The translations under genes were made by a program, and so were the position numbers. 6,393 nucleotides of DNA from an uncultured Rhodocyclaceae bacterium (GTDB lineage Bacteria; Pseudomonadota; Gammaproteobacteria; Burkholderiales; Rhodocyclaceae), in NCBI GenBank assembly GCA_903930805.1, contig CAIYZZ010000066.1, positions 1 to 6,393 on the forward strand, given 5' to 3'. Below the pieces are notes generated by a model. The model had not been told where the DNA came from and searched no databases. It worked only from the letters and a program-made list of their open reading frames with translations. Of this stretch, positions 6,000 through 6,393 are shown piece after piece; position 1 is the stretch's first letter; the number at the start of each line of letters is the position of its first letter.

Positions 6000-6393
6000 T
6001 ACATTGAGTCGGGGGCGGAAACCCCCAGCAAACGCAGACCATTGCGAATCACCTGGCGTACGGCAACGGCGAGGGCCAGGCGCGCCAGCTTCTGCGTCTC
6101 ATCCTCCACCAACAGACGCTCGGCGTTGTACCAGGCATGGAATTCCGCCGCCAGTTCGCGCAGCCAGAAAGCCACGCTGTGAGGCGCATGATCGCGCGCG
6201 GCTGTCTCGATCATCTCGGGGAAAGCGGCCAGCTTGGCGGCCAGCGCCAGTTCGCGTTCGCTGCCCAGCACGGCAAGATCAGCGGCGGCCAGAGCACGCT
6301 CATCGCCACCCCATTGCGCCATCACCGAGCAAACACGGGCATGGGCATATTGAACGTAATAGACTGGATTTTCATCCGACTGCGCCAACGCCA
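5999..6393 (-). CDS. argS: Arginyl-tRNA synthetase, C-terminal fragment (gene cut by window edge)
   Basis: Only the last 130 residues are present; the gene continues past base 6393. The fragment is the DALR anticodon-binding domain of class I arginyl-tRNA synthetase. [13 protein letters not shown] near its start is a signature of ArgS, and the end [13 protein letters not shown] then AP and M is the usual ArgS C-terminus. The enzyme attaches arginine to tRNA-Arg in the cytoplasm. The catalytic HIGH and KMSK-like regions lie outside the window. A TTG at 6388 is an internal leucine, not a start, because the conserved frame is open to the window edge. The stop TAA overlaps the ATG of the SPOR gene by one base. 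The order argS, SPOR protein, dsbA recurs in betaproteobacteria. Confidence 0.96.
   Translation of the reverse strand, partial: ALAQSDENPVYYVQYAHARVCSVMAQWGGDERALAAADLAVLGSERELALAAKLAAFPEMIETAARDHAPHSVAFWLRELAAEFHAWYNAERLLVEDETQKLARLALAVAVRQVIRNGLRLLGVSAPDSM

Noticed and set aside
6386..6388. TTG as the start of a 129-residue protein
   Set aside because: The frame stays open to the window edge and the residues match the inside of the ArgS C-terminal domain, so this is a truncated argS and not a small gene.

Overview
The window looks like core chromosome from a GC-rich betaproteobacterium. A Rhodocyclales-type or similar facultatively anaerobic lineage is my best guess. This rests on the gene order argS, SPOR-domain protein, dsbA, on the protein styles, and on a complete anaerobic ubiquinone gene set. 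The exact taxon cannot be fixed from the sequence alone. All eight genes lie on the minus strand, so transcription runs from high to low coordinates. I see no mobile element, CRISPR array, tRNA or rRNA.

Right part (6393 to about 3205): the 3' end of argS (arginyl-tRNA synthetase) overlaps by one base the start of a membrane-anchored SPOR-domain protein of FtsN type. After 14 bases comes dsbA (periplasmic thiol oxidase), preceded by a good ribosome binding site. A 78-base gap holding a long, nearly perfect hairpin separates dsbA from a membrane-bound diguanylate cyclase. That protein has a Cache-like periplasmic sensor and an intact GGEEF active site with an I-site.

Left part (3165 to 1): the 109-base gap between the cyclase and ubiU carries a 9-of-10 match to the FNR/ANR box. 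It is spaced exactly as in a class II FNR promoter relative to a good -10 hexamer reading into ubiU. Downstream lie ubiU, ubiV and ubiT, tightly packed, and then a VanZ-family membrane protein that runs off the window. UbiU and UbiV carry the full set of cysteines known to hold their 4Fe-4S clusters. UbiUVT is the oxygen-independent route for ring hydroxylation in ubiquinone synthesis, so an oxygen-sensing promoter in front of it makes biological sense.

Taken together, the window joins a housekeeping/envelope operon (translation, peptidoglycan-binding protein, disulfide formation, c-di-GMP signal) to an anaerobically induced ubiquinone operon. No wholly new system is evident. The points most worth a second look are the FNR-type promoter, the hairpin directly upstream of the cyclase, and the VanZ-like gene attached to ubiT.
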